Source: Nocardioides cavernae (GTDB lineage Bacteria > Actinomycetota > Actinomycetes > Propionibacteriales > Nocardioidaceae). From it: a DNA stretch of 64,000 bases. Location of the stretch: contig NZ_JAFBCA010000001.1 of NCBI RefSeq assembly GCF_016907475.1, positions 2,728,001 to 2,792,000 on the forward strand, read 5' to 3'. The translations under genes and the position numbers were made by a program. This document shows positions 17,996 through 25,911 of this stretch, one piece after another. A model generated the notes under the pieces. The model did no database searches. It was given only the letters and a program-made list of their open reading frames with translations, and was not told the DNA's origin. Every line of letters starts with the position of its first letter. Within the stretch, counting starts at the first letter, position 1.

Positions 17996-19219
17996 TTGAC
18001 CGTCACCACTGATTCCGTCCGCTCCGCGCTGGAGCAGGGCCCCGAGCACGGCAAGGTGGAGAGCCACCTCCACCCGGCCGGCTCGTTCGACGTCGCCGAC
18101 CACGAGGTCCCGACCGGCCGCGAGGAGATCTGGCGCTTCACGCCGCTCAAGCGGCTCAAGGGCCTGCACGCCGACGCCGAGTTCATGCGGTCCGCGACCT
18201 CGTGCACGTGGAACACCCCCGAGGGTGTCCGCATCGAGGGCGTGTCCGGCGACGAGGCCCGTGGGCTGCGGGGCATCTCCGGGCTCGTGCCCAACACCCG
18301 CTGGGCCGCGCGCGTCCTGGCCGAGGTGCCCTCGAGCCTGCTGATCGACGTGCCCGCCGACACCGAGGTGTCCGAGCCGATCGTCGTCGACCTCGACGGC
18401 GAGGACGTCACCGTGACCGAGGCCGGTCACGTCGCGATGCGGTTCGGTGCGCACAGCAAGGCGATCGTGGTGCTCAACCACACCGGCTCCTCCACCATCG
18501 CCGCGGTCGTCGAGATCGCGATCGGTGACGGCGCCGACGTCACGGTCGTCTCGATCCAGGACTGGGCCGACGACGCCGTCCACCTGTCGCACCACCAGGC
18601 CAGCGTCGGTCGTGACGCGACCTACAAGCACGCCGCGATCTCATTCGGCGGCGACCTGGTGCGGATGGACGCCAACGTGACCTACGACGGTCCGGGCGGC
18701 TCGGCCGAGCTGCTCGGCCTCTACTTCGCCGACGCCGGCCAGCACATCGAGCACCGGATCTTCGCCGACCACACGGCGCCGCGCACCAAGTCCCACGCGC
18801 TCTACAAGGGCGCGCTGCAGGGCGAGAAGGCGCACACGGTCTGGGTCGGCAACGTGCTGATCCGCAAGGTCGCCGAGGGCATCGAAACCTACGAGGAGAA
18901 CCGCAACCTCGTCCTCACCGACGGGTGCCAGGCCGACTCGATCCCGAACCTCGAGATCGAGACCGGTGAGATCGAGGGTGCCGGCCACGCCTCGGCCACG
19001 GCGCGCTTCGACGACAACCAGCTCTTCTACCTCCAGTCGCGCGGCGTCTCCGAGGCGGAGGCGCAGCGGCTGGTCGTGCACGGCTTCTTCAACGACCTGA
19101 TCCGCAAGGTGGGCGTGCCGTCCATCGAGGACCGCCTCCTCACCACCGTCGAGGCCGAGCTCGCCAAGAACGTGCTCAAGGACCTCGGCTCGCTCGCCGC
19201 CTTCGGGTCGGACAGCTGA
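17996..19219 (+). CDS. sufD: Fe-S cluster assembly protein SufD
   Basis: Second scaffold subunit of SufBCD, 407 residues, paralogous to SufB. The beta-helix core and the C-terminal segment DNQLFYLQSRGVSEAEAQRLVVHGFF are characteristic, as is EEIWRFTPLKRLKGL near residue 42. I chose the TTG at 17996: it follows an AAAGTAGAG stretch and gives the normal N-terminus TVTTDSV. Extending in frame would run into the hairpin at 17941-17976. The stop overlaps the Rieske gene by one base. Confidence 0.93.
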   Translation: MTVTTDSVRSALEQGPEHGKVESHLHPAGSFDVADHEVPTGREEIWRFTPLKRLKGLHADAEFMRSATSCTWNTPEGVRIEGVSGDEARGLRGISGLVPNTRWAARVLAEVPSSLLIDVPADTEVSEPIVVDLDGEDVTVTEAGHVAMRFGAHSKAIVVLNHTGSSTIAAVVEIAIGDGADVTVVSIQDWADDAVHLSHHQASVGRDATYKHAAISFGGDLVRMDANVTYDGPGGSAELLGLYFADAGQHIEHRIFADHTAPRTKSHALYKGALQGEKAHTVWVGNVLIRKVAEGIETYEENRNLVLTDGCQADSIPNLEIETGEIEGAGHASATARFDDNQLFYLQSRGVSEAEAQRLVVHGFFNDLIRKVGVPSIEDRLLTTVEAELAKNVLKDLGSLAAFGSDS

Positions 19220-19554
19220 TGGCGTTCGAGCGCGCCTGCGCCCTCGACGAGGTCAGGACCGACCAGGGCCTCGCCGTGACCCTCGGTCGCTACGAGATCG
19301 TGGTCGCCCGCCACGGCGACGAGGTCTTCGCGCTGGAGAACGAGTGCAGCCACGCCGCGGTCGCCCTCAGTGAGGGCGAGGTCGCCGACTGCCAGGTCGA
19401 GTGCTGGCTGCACGGGTCGATGTTCGACCTCCGCACCGGCAAGCCCACCAACCTCCCCGCGACCGAGCCGGTCGCCACCTTCCCGATCGAGGTACGCGGC
19501 ACTGACGTGTACGTCGACACCGAGACCACCCTGAACGGAGTCACCCCCTCATGA
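19219..19554 (+). CDS. Rieske [2Fe-2S] non-heme-iron ferredoxin subunit in suf operon
   Basis: 111-residue Rieske ferredoxin. The cluster motif is complete: Cys43-x-His45 and Cys62-x2-His65 (NECSHAAVAL and ECWLHGSMFDL). Proteins of this kind carry electrons to dioxygenases, but in many actinobacteria a copy sits between sufD and sufC, where it may deliver electrons for cluster assembly or repair. It overlaps sufD by one base and sufC by four, so it is a true member of the operon. Its exact role is an inference from position. Confidence 0.92.
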   Translation: MAFERACALDEVRTDQGLAVTLGRYEIVVARHGDEVFALENECSHAAVALSEGEVADCQVECWLHGSMFDLRTGKPTNLPATEPVATFPIEVRGTDVYVDTETTLNGVTPS

Positions 19555-20309
19555 GCAAGCTCGTCATCACCGACCTCCACGTCACCGTCGACACCGAGGA
19601 CGGACCCAAGGAGATCCTCAAGGGCGTCACCCTCACCATCAAGGAGGGCGAGACCCACGCGATCATGGGGCCCAACGGGTCGGGCAAGTCGACGCTCGCG
19701 TACTCGATCGCCGGGCACCCGAAGTACACGATCACCGGCGGCTCGGTGACCCTCGACGGCCAGGACGTGCTGTCCCTCTCGGTCGACGAGCGCGCCCGCG
19801 CGGGCCTGTTCCTCGCCATGCAGTACCCCGTCGAGGTCCCGGGCGTCTCGGTGTCCAACTTCCTGCGCACCGCCAAGACCGCCATCGACGGTGAGGCCCC
19901 CAAGCTGCGCACCTGGGTCAAGGACGTCAACGCCGCCCTCGAGCAGCTCAACCTCGACCCGTCGTTCGGCACGCGGAACGTCAACGAGGGCTTCTCGGGC
20001 GGCGAGAAGAAGCGCCACGAGATCGCCCAGCTCGAGCTGCTCGACCCCCAGGTCGCGGTGCTCGACGAGACCGACTCCGGCCTCGACATCGACGCGCTGA
20101 AGATCGTCTCCGAGGGCGTCAACCGCTTCCGCCAGCGCGAGGGCAAGGGCGTCCTGCTCATCACCCACTACACCCGCATCCTGCGCTACATCGAGCCCGA
20201 CTACGTCCACGTGTTCGTCGACGGCAAGGTCGCGGAGTCCGGCGGCCGGGAGCTCGCCGACGCTCTGGAAGCCGAGGGGTACGACAAGTACCTCAAGGCG
20301 AACGCCTGA
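19551..20309 (+). CDS. sufC: Fe-S assembly ATPase SufC
   Basis: ABC-type ATPase that powers SufB-SufD rearrangement, 252 residues. Walker A GPNGSGKSTLAY near 38-49, signature FSGGEKKRHEIAQ near 148, Walker B VAVLDETDSGLDIDALK and ITHYTRIL are diagnostic of SufC rather than of a transporter ATPase. The ATG overlaps the Rieske gene stop. A 38-bp gap with AAGGAG then leads to sufS. Confidence 0.97.
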   Translation: MSKLVITDLHVTVDTEDGPKEILKGVTLTIKEGETHAIMGPNGSGKSTLAYSIAGHPKYTITGGSVTLDGQDVLSLSVDERARAGLFLAMQYPVEVPGVSVSNFLRTAKTAIDGEAPKLRTWVKDVNAALEQLNLDPSFGTRNVNEGFSGGEKKRHEIAQLELLDPQVAVLDETDSGLDIDALKIVSEGVNRFRQREGKGVLLITHYTRILRYIEPDYVHVFVDGKVAESGGRELADALEAEGYDKYLKANA

Positions 20310-20347
20310 GCCACCCGCCCGCACCGCCCACTTCGAAGGAGACCACG

Positions 20348-21586
20348 ATGGAAGGACTGCTCCCGGATCTCGACGTGATCCGCAAGGACTTCCCGATCCT
20401 CGAGCGCACGCTCGCGGGCGGAGTGCCGCTGGTCTACCTCGACAGCGCCAACACCTCGCAGAAGCCGCAGGTCGTCATCGACACGATGGTCGACCACCTC
20501 GAGCGGCACAACGCCAACGTCGCCCGCGCCATGCACCAGCTCGGCGCGGAGTCGACGGAGGCCTACGAGGCTGCGCGCGACCAGGTGGCGAGCTTCCTCA
20601 ACGCGCCGTCGCGCAACGAGGTGATCTTCACCAAGAACGCCACCGAGGCGCTCAACCTGCTGGCCCGCACGATCGACCTCGGTCCCGGCGACAACGTCGT
20701 CATCACCGAGATGGAGCACCACTCCAACATCGTGTCGTGGCAGCTGGCCTGCGAGCGCTCGGGCGCCGAGCTGCGCTGGTTCGGGCTCACCGACGACGGC
20801 CACCTCGACCTGTCCAACGCCGACCAGTTGGTCGACGAGCACACCAAGGTCGTCGCGTTCACCTGGGTGTCCAACATGCTCGGCACGATCAACCCGGTCA
20901 CCGACCTCGTCGCCCGCGCGAAGTCCGTCGGCGCCCTGTCGGTCATCGACGCCTCGCAGGCAGCGCCGCAGCTCCCGGTCGACGTACAGGCGACGGGGTG
21001 CGACTTCCTGGTCTTCACCGGCCACAAGGTGACGGGCCCGACGGGGATCGGCGTCCTGTGGGGTCGTGAGGAGCTCCTCAACGAGCTGCCTCCCTTCCAC
21101 GGCGGCGGCGAGATGATCGAGACCGTGACCATGGCGCGGTCGACGTACGCCAAGGTGCCGCACCGCTTCGAGGCCGGCACCCCGCCGATCGTCGAGGCCG
21201 TCGGCCTGGGCGCAGCGGTCGTCTACCTCGGCCACATCGGTCTCGACGCGATCCACCGCCACGAGCAGGCGATCACGGCGTACGCCCTCGAGGGCCTGCA
21301 GTCGGTGCCGGGCCTCACGGTCCTCGGCCCGCTCGACGCCGCGCAGCGCGGTGGGGCGATCTCCTTCGAGCTCGCAGGTGTCCACCCGCACGACATCGCG
21401 CAGGTCCTCGACTCGCGCGGCATCGCGATCCGTGCCGGCCACCACTGCGCCAAGCCGGCGCACGCCCGCTTCGGCGTGCAGAGCTCGAGCCGGATGTCGT
21501 CCTACCTCTACACGACGCCGGCGGAGATCGACGCGCTGGTCGAGGGCCTCCACCACACCCGCAGCTACTTCAAGGTGGACGGATGA
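20348..21586 (+). CDS. sufS: cysteine desulfurase SufS
   Basis: Pyridoxal-phosphate enzyme taking sulfur from cysteine as a persulfide for cluster assembly. In the 412-residue protein the PLP lysine is Lys227 (FTGHKVTGPTG) and the persulfide cysteine is Cys367 (RAGHHCAKP), the class II position. The DASQ segment (201-204) contains the aspartate that binds the PLP ring nitrogen. The ATG at 20348 follows GAAGGAGACCACG. It overlaps sufU by four bases, matching the SufS-SufU sulfur relay. Confidence 0.97.
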   Translation: MEGLLPDLDVIRKDFPILERTLAGGVPLVYLDSANTSQKPQVVIDTMVDHLERHNANVARAMHQLGAESTEAYEAARDQVASFLNAPSRNEVIFTKNATEALNLLARTIDLGPGDNVVITEMEHHSNIVSWQLACERSGAELRWFGLTDDGHLDLSNADQLVDEHTKVVAFTWVSNMLGTINPVTDLVARAKSVGALSVIDASQAAPQLPVDVQATGCDFLVFTGHKVTGPTGIGVLWGREELLNELPPFHGGGEMIETVTMARSTYAKVPHRFEAGTPPIVEAVGLGAAVVYLGHIGLDAIHRHEQAITAYALEGLQSVPGLTVLGPLDAAQRGGAISFELAGVHPHDIAQVLDSRGIAIRAGHHCAKPAHARFGVQSSSRMSSYLYTTPAEIDALVEGLHHTRSYFKVDG

Positions 21587-22038
21587 GCACCGACCTCGAC
21601 GCGCTCTACCAGGAGATCATCCTGGACCACTACAAGAACCCGCACCACAAGGGCCTGCGCGACCCGTTCGAGTCCGAGGTGCACCACGTCAACCCGACCT
21701 GCGGCGACGAGGTGACGCTGCGCGTCCACCTGTCCGACGGCGTGGTGGAGGACGTGTCCTACGACTCCGTGGGCTGCTCCATCTCCCAGGCGTCGGCGTC
21801 CGTGCTGACCGACCTCGTGATCGGCAAGCCCGTCGACCAGGCGATGCAGATCCACCAGACCTTCCTCGAGCTCATGCAGGGCAAGGGACAGGTGGAGCCT
21901 GACGAGGACGTCCTCGAGGACGGCATCGCGTTCGCCGGTGTCGCCAAGTTCCCTGCGCGCGTGAAGTGCGCGCTGCTCTCCTGGATGGCGTGGAAGGACG
22001 CGACCGCCCAGGCCCAATCAGAAGGAGCCCTCTCATGA
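21583..22038 (+). CDS. sufU: zinc-dependent sulfurtransferase SufU
   Basis: SufU accepts sulfur from SufS in Gram-positive bacteria. The 151-residue protein keeps the zinc ligands Cys40, Asp42, Cys65 and Cys129 (TCGDEV, GCSISQASASVL, RVKCALLSW) and has the SufU-type insert relative to IscU. Coupling at both ends (overlap with sufS and with sufT) supports a stoichiometric relay. Confidence 0.95.
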   Translation: MSTDLDALYQEIILDHYKNPHHKGLRDPFESEVHHVNPTCGDEVTLRVHLSDGVVEDVSYDSVGCSISQASASVLTDLVIGKPVDQAMQIHQTFLELMQGKGQVEPDEDVLEDGIAFAGVAKFPARVKCALLSWMAWKDATAQAQSEGALS

Positions 22039-22409
22039 CCGACATCGACCACGGCGACCTCCCCGACGTGCCCGAGGCCGGGCAGGGCGGAGGCACGGCG
22101 ACGGTGACCGTCGACGACGTGACCGAGGCGATGAAGGACGTCGTCGACCCCGAGCTCGGGATCAACGTCGTCGACCTCGGCCTCGTCTACGGCGTGCACC
22201 TCGACGAGCACAGCAACGCCGTCCTCGACATGACGCTCACCTCGGCGGCCTGCCCGCTGACCGACGTGATCACCGACCAGACCGAGTCGGCCCTCGAGGG
22301 CCTCGTCGGCGACGTCGCCATCAACTGGGTCTGGATGCCCCCGTGGGGCCCGGACAAGATCACCGACGACGGCCGCGAGCAGCTCCGGGCGCTCGGCTTC
22401 AACGTCTGA
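22035..22409 (+). CDS. sufT: SufT/MIP18-like (DUF59) Fe-S maturation factor
   Basis: 124-residue DUF59 protein ending the suf operon. After a flexible acidic N-terminus of about 25 residues comes the domain with VVDPELGINVVDLGLVYGV near 35-53 and the conserved cysteine in TSAACPLTDVI near 70. Family members help mature Fe-S proteins; actinobacterial suf operons end in this gene as a rule. Start overlaps the sufU stop. Confidence 0.93.
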   Translation: MTDIDHGDLPDVPEAGQGGGTATVTVDDVTEAMKDVVDPELGINVVDLGLVYGVHLDEHSNAVLDMTLTSAACPLTDVITDQTESALEGLVGDVAINWVWMPPWGPDKITDDGREQLRALGFNV

Positions 22410-22435
22410 GGTCGGTCACCCGCCACCAAGGCCGG

Positions 22436-22481
22436 GACGTCATGGTGGGTGGTCGCGCAGACGGCCAGCGGCCATGACGTC
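22436..22481 (+). terminator. candidate terminator hairpin after the suf operon
   Basis: GACGTCATGG (22436-22445) is a perfect inverse of CCATGACGTC (22472-22481), with a 26-base GC-rich loop that can pair further. It starts 26 bases after the sufT stop. The lack of a T-run is common in high-GC terminators, but termination is not proven. Confidence 0.5.
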
Positions 22482-22516
22482 GTACGTCCGCACCCCTCCG
22501 TAGGGGGGAAGCAGCC

Positions 22517-22534
22517 CTGTCCCGGGCGGGACAG
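22517..22534 (+). promoter_or_regulatory. palindrome CTGTCCCG-GG-CGGGACAG over a promoter
   Basis: Perfect 8-bp inverted repeat with a two-base centre, ending six bases before the hexamer TACGTT. It covers the expected -35 position, so a bound protein would block or recruit polymerase. The regulator is not identifiable here. Confidence 0.55.
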
Positions 22535-22540
22535 CGGGTC

Positions 22541-22546
22541 TACGTT
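22541..22546 (+). promoter_or_regulatory. -10 hexamer TACGTT before the upstream ORF
   Basis: TACGTT ends six bases before the ATG at 22553, predicting a leaderless 15-codon ORF. The same hexamer recurs in the triple repeat at 51801-51890. Confidence 0.5.
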
Positions 22547-22552
22547 GCCGAG

Positions 22553-22600
22553 ATGGCCCCGCACCGGGCGGGGCCGTCCTCTGCAGGGGGTATCGCGTGA
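22553..22600 (+). CDS. 15-codon upstream ORF coupled to secreted protein gene
   Basis: Reads MAPHRAGPSSAGGIA and stops at TGA, whose first two bases are the last two of the GTG start of the next gene (GTGA at 22597-22600). It begins six bases after the hexamer TACGTT. The AGGGGG ribosome-binding site of the next gene lies inside it. Such an arrangement would make translation of the secreted protein depend on translation of the short ORF. Whether the peptide has any function is unknown. Confidence 0.5.
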   Translation: MAPHRAGPSSAGGIA

Positions 22601-23016
22601 ACCGCTTCGTGCCCACAGCGCTGACCACCGTCGCGCTCCTCGTCCCCGCCTCCGTCCTCGCGCCGACGGCAACGGCCGCCCCCGCCGAGGCCGGCACCGC
22701 CGTCACCGGCACCTGGAAGGGTCAGGTGTTCGGCGACAAGGGCGCCGACGCCGGCTACTCCGCCCGGGTCCGCATCGTCAAGCGCAACGGCGAGCTGCGC
22801 GGTCGGGTCGCCTCCGGTGGCTGCTACGGCGTGTGGCGCTACCGGGGTCGCTCCAACGGCTGGTACCGCTTCGCCGAGGTCATCACCCGCAACACGACCG
22901 GTGACTGCGTGAAGCGGGTGGCGGTGAAGGTACGCCGCGACGACGCCAAGCTGCGCGTCGTGTGGCGCGAGCGCACCACGGGGGACACGGCGAGGATGCT
23001 GGCTGGCAAGGCCTGA
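22597..23016 (+). CDS. small secreted protein of unknown function
   Basis: 139 residues. The N-terminus has a signal peptide (hydrophobic 7-24, then ATAAPAEA). The mature part begins GTWKGQVFGDKG and continues as a short beta-rich domain with two cysteines (about 69 and 105) and many arginines and lysines. I do not recognise the family. The GTG at 22597 is supported by AGGGGG six bases upstream and by the overlapping stop of the 15-codon ORF. A palindromic operator precedes its promoter, so it is probably regulated. Confidence 0.75.
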   Translation: MNRFVPTALTTVALLVPASVLAPTATAAPAEAGTAVTGTWKGQVFGDKGADAGYSARVRIVKRNGELRGRVASGGCYGVWRYRGRSNGWYRFAEVITRNTTGDCVKRVAVKVRRDDAKLRVVWRERTTGDTARMLAGKA

Positions 23017-23140
23017 GCCTCGCGGCCGGGCGAGCCGGACCGGGCGGTGCGCCGGCCACCTTTTCACCGCGCGGAACGTGGCTCACGCACCGCCCGATAT
23101 TCCGTGGCGGAGCGGCAATGTCGAGGCGCACACTCCATCC

Positions 23141-23923
23141 GTGCTCAACCCCCACCCCACGCGCTACGCCGAGCTCAACGGCGTGCTGCACGACCTCGTG
23201 ACGGGCGCCCAGGAGGCGCTCGGCGAGTCGTTCGTCGGCGCCTACCTGCAGGGGTCGTTCGCGCTCGGGGCGGGTGACCTCCACAGCGACTGCGACTTCA
23301 TCGTCGTGGTGCGGGAGCGGCCCGACGTGGAGCAGGAGGCCGCGCTGCGGCGGCTCCACGCCGACCTGCCCCACCGCGACGGCTTCTGGCACGGCCATCT
23401 CGAGGGCTCGTACGCCGTCGCCGGCGACCTCGCCACCGTGGCCGGGCTGGGCCGGGAGTGGCTCTACGTCGACCACGGCTCCGACGTCATGGCGTGGTCG
23501 GAGCACTGCAACCAGCCGTGGACCCGGTGGGTCCTGCGCGAGCACGGCATCACGCTCGTCGGCCCCTGCCCGGTGCAGCTGATGGAACCCGTCCCCGACG
23601 ACGTGCTCCGCGACAGCGCCCGGGCGGGACTCGCGACGCTCACCGACGACGTCCTGGGCTGGTGCCCGCCGAGCATCGCGTGGTGCCAGCGCTACCTCGT
23701 CGTGCAGGCCAGCCGCAGCCTCTACACGATCCGCACCGGCGAGGTGGCCAGCAAGCGCGACGCGCTGCGGTGGGTGATGGTGCACGGCGACCCCGGCTGG
23801 CGGCCGCTGCTGCAGCAGGTGCTCGCCGACCGCGACCTCGGTCTCGATCCGCAGGCGCCGCCGCGGCCGGGCTCGATGGAGGCCGCGCGGGACTTCGCGG
23901 CGTACGTCGCTGCTGTGGCCTGA
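23141..23923 (+). CDS. AadA-like nucleotidyltransferase with DUF4111-type C-terminus
   Basis: 260-residue protein of the aminoglycoside adenylyltransferase-like superfamily. The polymerase-beta-type nucleotidyltransferase motif is GSFALGAGDLHSDCDFIVV at 38-56, with Asp50 and Asp52 as metal ligands. A helical C-terminal domain of the DUF4111 kind follows. Related proteins modify streptomycin or spectinomycin, but many genomic copies have no proven antibiotic substrate, so resistance should not be assumed. I prefer the GTG at 23141, which matches the family start LNPHPTRYAELN; an upstream GTG at 23078 would add 21 unconserved residues. Confidence 0.82.
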   Translation: MLNPHPTRYAELNGVLHDLVTGAQEALGESFVGAYLQGSFALGAGDLHSDCDFIVVVRERPDVEQEAALRRLHADLPHRDGFWHGHLEGSYAVAGDLATVAGLGREWLYVDHGSDVMAWSEHCNQPWTRWVLREHGITLVGPCPVQLMEPVPDDVLRDSARAGLATLTDDVLGWCPPSIAWCQRYLVVQASRSLYTIRTGEVASKRDALRWVMVHGDPGWRPLLQQVLADRDLGLDPQAPPRPGSMEAARDFAAYVAAVA

Positions 23924-23928
23924 CTGGC

Positions 23929-23934
23929 TACCCT
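23929..23934 (+). promoter_or_regulatory. -10 hexamer TACCCT, leaderless type
   Basis: TACCCT ends six bases before the ATG at 23941. It overlaps the tail end of the preceding gene's stop region. Confidence 0.45.
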
Positions 23935-23940
23935 TCGGTC

Positions 23941-24339
23941 ATGGATCCCGAGGTCGACCCCAGCGCCGTCGAGTTGTCCGAGGTCGAGTTCGACCACGAG
24001 GAGCTGCGGGTCTTCTGGGACCTCGCCCGCTTCCACGCCAAGCTCAACGCCGCACCGACCTACTTCGGGCCGACGACGCTGGAGTCCGTGCCGCCTCCGG
24101 CGTGGGCGTACGGCGAGTCGGCGACGGAGTCCGACGCCTACGTCGAGACCGTGCTCGTCGACGAGCGGGGGAGCACGACCGCCGCGGTGGCCGACTACGC
24201 CGGCGACCTCCCGCAGCCCGGTGTCCTGTCCATCCTCTGCGACGGCTCCGGCCGACCGCGCGCGCTCGTCGAGGTCAGCGACGTGAGCGTCACCGGCGAC
24301 GACGTGACCGAGTCGTTCAAGGTCGTCTACCAGCCCTGA
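23941..24339 (+). CDS. ASCH-domain-like protein
   Basis: 132 residues resembling the ASCH (PUA-related, putative RNA-binding) superfamily: FWDLARFHAKLNAAPTYFG at 23-41, the AWAYGESATESDAYVETVL segment, and LPQPGVLSILCDGSGRPRAL, which matches the ASCH strand pattern with GDGRGRP. The usual GxKTxT motif is altered to ERGSTT, so substrate binding may differ. The function of stand-alone bacterial ASCH proteins is mostly unknown. It is followed by a NYN-domain gene, another RNA-linked family. Confidence 0.6.
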   Translation: MDPEVDPSAVELSEVEFDHEELRVFWDLARFHAKLNAAPTYFGPTTLESVPPPAWAYGESATESDAYVETVLVDERGSTTAAVADYAGDLPQPGVLSILCDGSGRPRALVEVSDVSVTGDDVTESFKVVYQP

Positions 24340-24370
24340 GCCGCCCATCCGCGTGTGGGAGAGTCCTCGC

Positions 24371-24916
24371 ATGGCTGAGCGGATGACCTACCTCCTCGTC
24401 GACGGGGAGAACATCGACGCCACCCTGGGCACCTCGATCCTGGGCCGACGTCCGCGTCCGGAGGAGCGGCCGCGGTGGGACCGGCTCCTGGAGTGGGCCG
24501 AGCGGGCGTTCGACCAGGACGTCTCCGGGCTGTTCTTCCTCGCGGCCACGACCGAGCTGCCCACCAGCTTCGTCCAGGCCCTGCTCGCGATCGGCTTCAA
24601 GCCGATCCCGCTCAGCGGTGAGGGCAAGATCGTCGACATCGCCATCCAGCGCACCGCCGAGGCGCTCGTCCACCGCGAGGCCGACGTGGTGCTGGTCAGC
24701 CACGACGGCGACTTCGTCGACCAGGTCTCGGCACTGTGCGACGGCAGCCGCCAGGTCGGCGTGATCGGGTTCACCGAGTTCGTCAACTCGCAGTTCCGCA
24801 ACCTGCCGGGCCTGCGGATCTTCGACCTCGAGTACGACCTCGGCGCCTTCAACTCGCCGCTCCCGCGCACGCGCGTGATCCCGATCGACGAGTTCGACCC
24901 GCTCGACTTCCTCTGA
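24371..24916 (+). CDS. NYN-domain (LabA/DUF88-like) putative nuclease
   Basis: 181-residue protein made almost entirely of a NYN/PIN-like domain. The first acidic motif is YLLVDGENID at 7-16. Residues 52-65 form the FFLAATTELPT strand. The last acidic motif is LVSHDGDFVDQV near 105, with the aspartates expected to bind Mg. Members act as RNases in several systems. The ATG at 24371 gives the normal start; an in-frame ATG six codons earlier is also possible. It ends 68 bases before an ABC exporter operon that has its own operators. Confidence 0.82.
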   Translation: MAERMTYLLVDGENIDATLGTSILGRRPRPEERPRWDRLLEWAERAFDQDVSGLFFLAATTELPTSFVQALLAIGFKPIPLSGEGKIVDIAIQRTAEALVHREADVVLVSHDGDFVDQVSALCDGSRQVGVIGFTEFVNSQFRNLPGLRIFDLEYDLGAFNSPLPRTRVIPIDEFDPLDFL

Positions 24917-24938
24917 GGCCGGGCCGAGAAAAGTCCCA

Positions 24939-24976
24939 TGTAGCACTCTTGCTACAGCGATAGCACTCGGACTACA
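24939..24976 (+). promoter_or_regulatory. tandem operator pair over ABC exporter promoter
   Basis: Site 1 (24939-24956) is a perfect TGTAGC-N6-GCTACA. Site 2 (24959-24976) matches it at 13 of 18 positions and starts exactly 20 bp later, two helical turns. Both contain TAGCACTC. They overlap the -35 and -10 hexamers of the promoter at 24949-24978. The XRE regulator encoded at the end of the operon is the obvious candidate ligand. Confidence 0.65.
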
Positions 24977-24978
24977 TT
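24949..24978 (+). promoter_or_regulatory. promoter TTGCTA-N18-TACATT, leaderless
   Basis: The -35 hexamer is 24949-24954 and the -10 is 24973-24978, ending six bases before the GTG at 24985. This is the clearest two-box promoter in the window. Confidence 0.6.
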
Positions 24979-24984
24979 TCCAGT

Positions 24985-25911
24985 GTGAGCACGCCGACCG
25001 GAGCCGTCATCGACGTCCGCGACCTGCGCATGCGCTACGGCGACAAGGACGTGCTGACCGGGGTCGACTTCTCGATCGACGCCGGCGAGGTGGTGTGCCT
25101 GCTCGGTCCCAACGGCGCCGGCAAGACCACCACCATCGAGATCCTCGAGGGGTTCCGCGAGCGGTCGGCAGGTGCGGTCCAGGTGCTGGGGGAGGACCCG
25201 GCCCGGGCCAGCGAGGCGTGGCGCGCCCGCACCGGCGTGGTGCTGCAGTCGTGGCGCGACCACGCCCGATGGACGCCACGCGCGCTGCTCGACCAGGTGG
25301 GCGGCTACTACGCGGCCTACTCGACGGCCGACCGCCAGCGCCCGGTGCCGACCGAGGAGCTCCTCGACGTCGTCGGCCTCGTCGACCTGGCCGACCAGAA
25401 GATCGCGACGTTCTCGGGCGGCCAGCGGCGCCGGCTGGACGTGGCGATGGGGATCGTCGGCCGGCCCGAGCTGCTCTTCCTCGACGAGCCGACCGCAGGC
25501 TTCGACCCGCAGGCGCGTCGCGAGTTCCACCAGGTGGTGCACCGCCTCGCCGACCTCGAGCACACCACCATCCTGCTGACGACGCACGACCTCGACGAGG
25601 CGGAGAAGCTGGCCGACCGGGTCCTCATCCTGGCCGGCGGCCGCATCGTCGCCGACGACACCGCCGAGCGCCTCGCCCTCCGGGCCGCGCTGGAGGTGGA
25701 GGTGAAGTGGTCGCGCGGCGGTGAGCGCTTCGTGCACTCGACCGACGACGCCTCCGACTTCGTACGCCGACTGCTCAACGAGCCGGGCGAACCGGTGGTC
25801 GACCTCGAGGTCCGGCGCGCCAGCCTCGAGGACGCCTACCTCGACCTGGTGCAACGGCACGAGGCCGGCCGGTCCGACGAGGCCGTCCGCGTCTTCAGGG
25901 AGGTGGTCTGA
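24985..25911 (+). CDS. ABC exporter ATP-binding protein (regulated operon)
   Basis: 308-residue ATPase with Walker A GPNGAGKTTT near 43, signature FSGGQRRRLDVA near 141, Walker B LLFLDEPTAGFDPQARRE and TTHDLDEAEK. The C-terminal part after 220 is the accessory domain common in ABC-2 exporters. The GTG start lies immediately at the predicted transcription start. The stop overlaps the permease ATG by one base. With the permease and the XRE gene it forms a self-contained three-gene exporter unit. Confidence 0.9.
   Translation: MSTPTGAVIDVRDLRMRYGDKDVLTGVDFSIDAGEVVCLLGPNGAGKTTTIEILEGFRERSAGAVQVLGEDPARASEAWRARTGVVLQSWRDHARWTPRALLDQVGGYYAAYSTADRQRPVPTEELLDVVGLVDLADQKIATFSGGQRRRLDVAMGIVGRPELLFLDEPTAGFDPQARREFHQVVHRLADLEHTTILLTTHDLDEAEKLADRVLILAGGRIVADDTAERLALRAALEVEVKWSRGGERFVHSTDDASDFVRRLLNEPGEPVVDLEVRRASLEDAYLDLVQRHEAGRSDEAVRVFREVV

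Noticed and set aside
23078..23140. longer N-terminus for the nucleotidyltransferase
   Set aside because: The GTG at 23078 adds 21 residues with no family similarity, while the GTG at 23141 matches the usual start.
23141..23923. streptomycin/spectinomycin resistance gene
   Set aside because: The fold and motif match AadA relatives, but chromosomal DUF4111-type proteins are common without shown resistance and no mobile element is nearby.
24941..24968. CIRCE-like half-sites TAGCACTC before the ABC exporter
   Set aside because: The two copies are direct, not inverted, and 20 bp apart; the CIRCE element needs TAGCACTC-N9-GAGTGCTA. They are better explained as parts of tandem TGTAGC palindromes.
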